From Welwitschia mirabilis (lineage: Eukaryota; Gnetophyta; Gnetopsida; Welwitschiales), in the NCBI GenBank assembly GCA_051453625.1, contig JBOZIK010000001.1, forward strand, positions 125,364,426 to 125,387,119: 22,694 bases of DNA, read 5' to 3'. Positions 20,740 to 22,694 of this stretch are shown piece by piece (position 1 is the stretch's first letter; every line of letters begins with the position of its first letter). The position numbers and the translations under genes were made by a program. A model generated the notes under the pieces. The model did not search any database and was not told the origin of the DNA. It saw nothing but the letters and a program-made list of their open reading frames with translations.

Positions 20740-20820
20740 TTCCATCACTTTCACACCTCCACCACTTCCACCATATCACTTCCACCACTTCCATCACCTC
20801 CACCACTTCCACCACTTCCT
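20740..20820 (+). repeat. CCACTTCCA-type minisatellite in the LTR U3 region
   Basis: About 80 bases of imperfect tandem units built on ccaccactt / ccatcactt, 9 bases each with variants. The strand is pyrimidine-rich with almost no G, unlike its surroundings. It ends about 37 bases upstream of the TATA box. Tandem repeats in LTR U3 regions often carry enhancer sites, but nothing here shows activity. Confidence 0.85.
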
Positions 20821-20856
20821 TACTATTGTGTCTTTCCATCATCCTATAGTTTTCAC

Positions 20857-20864
20857 TATAAATA
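20857..20864 (+). promoter_or_regulatory. LTR TATA box
   Basis: tataaata in the context cactataaatagg, about 470 bases into the LTR and directly after the U3 minisatellite. Transcription would be expected to start near 20,885-20,895. Position and sequence are typical of plant LTR promoters. Confidence 0.5.
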
Positions 20865-21151
20865 GGATCCTTCCCTTCTCATATTTCCATCTTGAGAAAG
20901 TTCGAACTATTGTATCTTACCATCTTAATCTTAAAGCTTGGATAAGCCTTGGAACCTTAGAGCTTGGAATCTTTAGAGTCTTCAAACTTTCGTATTTATT
21001 CAGGTATGGTGTATGGATTAATCAAATTTCTTGTATGGTTTATGGTTTTCATTTCATTCTTGTATGTTTCTTGGTTTTTTATTAGTTCTTACATAGTATT
21101 TATCTCTTGCATCTCTAATATTCTTTAGTTTGAATGATTTTAATTGTTATT

Positions 21152-21511
21152 AAATTCTTGTATGGTTAATCCTTCATATCGTTTAGAGTTGCTTATTTTA
21201 TTTGTACTTCATACACCTCATATTAGGGATTTTCTTGGGTACTTGTATCATAACCCTTCTCATCTTATCAAGCCTTATGATGAATTCTTGATTTGACTTG
21301 TTTTGGTTATCAACCTTGACTGATGATTTTAGATAAGAAACTAAAACTGGATAGGGTAACTAGTTGTTTGGAGTTTAGGAAGAGACGCTCTCTGAAGGGA
21401 GTCCCGAGGCCATGAGACTGGATGTCCAGGATGAATAGGGAACATGTAACTAGTTTATCATTTGTCCCTCGAGATTGTATGTAATTGGATTACAGAAATC
21501 TGCTATGGAGT
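21152..21511 (+). repeat. Left copy of a gap-flanking direct repeat in the LTR (360 bp)
   Basis: This block aligns with 21612-21971 over 360 bases without indels at about 94% identity, and most differences are transitions. It ends at the gap, and its partner begins right after it. It includes a less AT-rich block at 21345-21460 bounded by two gtaactagtt strings (21356-21365 and 21446-21455). Confidence 0.9.
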
Positions 21512-21611
21512 NNNNNNNNNNNNNNNNNNNNNNNNNNNNNNNNNNNNNNNNNNNNNNNNNNNNNNNNNNNNNNNNNNNNNNNNNNNNNNNNNNNNNNNNN
21601 NNNNNNNNNNN
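21512..21611. other. Assembly gap, 100 N (unknown size)
   Basis: A placeholder gap between two 360-bp copies with reciprocal ends. Confidence 0.98.
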
Positions 21612-21971
21612 AAATTCTTGTATGGTTAATCCTGCATATCGTTTAGAGTTGCTTATTTTATTTGTACTTAATACACCTCATATTAGGCATTTTCTTGGGT
21701 ACTTGTATCATAACCCTTCTCATCTTATCAAGCCTTGTGACGAATTCTTGATTTGACTTGTTTTGGTTATCAACCTTGACTAATGATTTTAAATAAAAAA
21801 CTAAAACTGGATAGGGTAACTAGTTGTTTGGAGTTTAGAAAGAGACGATCTCTGAAGGGAGTCCCGAGGCCATGAGACCAAATGTCCAGGATGAATAGGG
21901 AACATGTGACTAGTTTACCATTTGTTCCTTGGGATTGTGTGTAACTGGATTACCAAAATCTGCTATGGAGT
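21612..21971 (+). repeat. Right copy of the 360-bp LTR repeat
   Basis: Starts at the first base after the gap and continues into unique LTR sequence at 21972. The corresponding less AT-rich block lies at 21805-21920, with gtaactagtt at 21816-21825 and gtgactagtt at 21906-21915. Confidence 0.9.
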
Positions 21972-22363
21972 AATAGTAAAAGAAGATAAATTCAAAATCG
22001 AGCCTTGATCTTATCTCATTTATACTTATTATTCCTTTTTCATTTGAGAACCCTTATCATTTCATACCTTGTCATTGACTATACTAGGAATTGTGATGAT
22101 TTAACAATTGTCATACCTTATTATATGTGCAGGTTTAGATACTAGCATGAATTCGAGTCATTGAAAAAGAAGTTCTTATTGTTGATGGCTTGGGATACTT
22201 TTGCTACTTATTTTATGCTTAATATACTTGTAGTTATAACATGTGAAAGAGTGTAATTATTGTAAATTTTCTATGAAAGTTTTATAAACATTGTAACTTT
22301 CCTTTTAGCACATGATACTCTTTTAAATTTGACTTGTCCTTCAATCTGTAATTATCTCTTTAT

Positions 22364-22463
22364 NNNNNNNNNNNNNNNNNNNNNNNNNNNNNNNNNNNNN
22401 NNNNNNNNNNNNNNNNNNNNNNNNNNNNNNNNNNNNNNNNNNNNNNNNNNNNNNNNNNNNNNN
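22364..22463. other. Assembly gap, 100 N (unknown size)
   Basis: A placeholder just beyond the proposed LTR end. The flanks share no obvious overlap. Confidence 0.98.
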
Positions 22464-22694
22464 TCAATTTTGATCAATCTTGTTTGTAACATTGATTACT
22501 TTAGATAATTATTATTCTATGTAAAAGATATTCTTCTTTGTCTAATAGAGTTCATTCTTAGTGTTCTTTGACACACACTTCTTTCTATACATGGCCATTA
22601 ACAAAAATCAATGCTACCTTTATCTAATGTAATAGTAATGCACGTGCAAATAGTATTAATAAGAACATTTAAATAGTTTCAATTTGAGAGATTC
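22464..22694. other. AT-rich tail of the window, no gene seen
   Basis: About 230 bases of AT-rich sequence with no identifiable feature. Confidence 0.6.

Larger units (their letters stand above)
20387..22310 (+). repeat. Ty3/gypsy 3' LTR (end approximate)
   Basis: The LTR starts with TGTCACATCTAG straight after the polypurine tract, the usual TG...start of plant gypsy LTRs. It holds a U3 minisatellite, a TATA box at 20857 and a U5-like region. The end is set at ccttttagCA (22309-22310) only because it is a plausible CA terminus after a T-rich 3' processing-like stretch; no 5' LTR is available for comparison. The internal gap and duplicated block (21152-21971) inflate the length by roughly 460 bases, so the true LTR would be about 1.4-1.5 kb. 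Confidence 0.55.

Noticed and set aside
20828-21085. 85-codon plus-strand frame overlapping the TATA box
   Set aside because: It spans the LTR promoter and has no domain. It is not a plausible gene.
1-22694. tRNA, rRNA, CRISPR arrays, bacterial-type operons
   Set aside because: None visible on either strand. The sequence is plant-type repeat DNA.

Overview
This window looks like repeat-derived intergenic DNA from a flowering or other seed plant with many transposable elements. It is very AT-rich (about three quarters A+T by eye), has no intact protein gene, rRNA, tRNA or CRISPR array that I can support, and all recognisable coding material is decayed retroelement sequence of plant type. I cannot name the species.

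Layout. Positions 1 to about 9,070 are AT-rich spacer with five sequencing gaps, a GA microsatellite, one TATA/CCAAT-like site and a doubtful short ORF with a signal-peptide-like start (7259-7480). Around 9,075-9,959 two near-copies lie across a gap and differ by a ~489-bp insertion/deletion. From about 10,704 to 16,980 the minus strand carries retroelement remains. Reading 5' to 3' on the minus strand there is a GA-rich leader, a LINE ORF1 (DUF4283-like domain followed by two CCHC zinc knuckles), then LINE ORF2 (L1-type endonuclease, reverse transcriptase, thumb). Next comes a separate gag-like 'putative plant transposon protein' pseudogene, and finally an (AAT)10 tract that could be a 3' tail. 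From about 18,400 to 22,310 the plus strand carries an eroded Ty3/gypsy LTR retrotransposon: traces of reverse transcriptase, a better integrase remnant, a polypurine tract and a long LTR with a TATA box and a U3 minisatellite. Nothing recognisable remains of its gag, protease or 5' LTR.

Two patterns cut across the window. First, four of the seven gaps of exactly 100 N (3465, 9223, 13988, 21512) are flanked by near-identical copies whose ends are reciprocal: the copy on the left stops at the gap and the copy on the right starts at the gap. That is what unmerged overlapping contigs (two haplotypes or close paralogs) would look like, so these tandem duplications may not be real. Second, the LINE has lost key residues by changes that read as G-to-A or C-to-T, and nearly all substitutions between the duplicated RT copies are transitions, as expected for long-term cytosine methylation and deamination of a silenced element.

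No functional pathway can be assembled from these genes. The elements are dead in sequence, and I see no convincing novel system.
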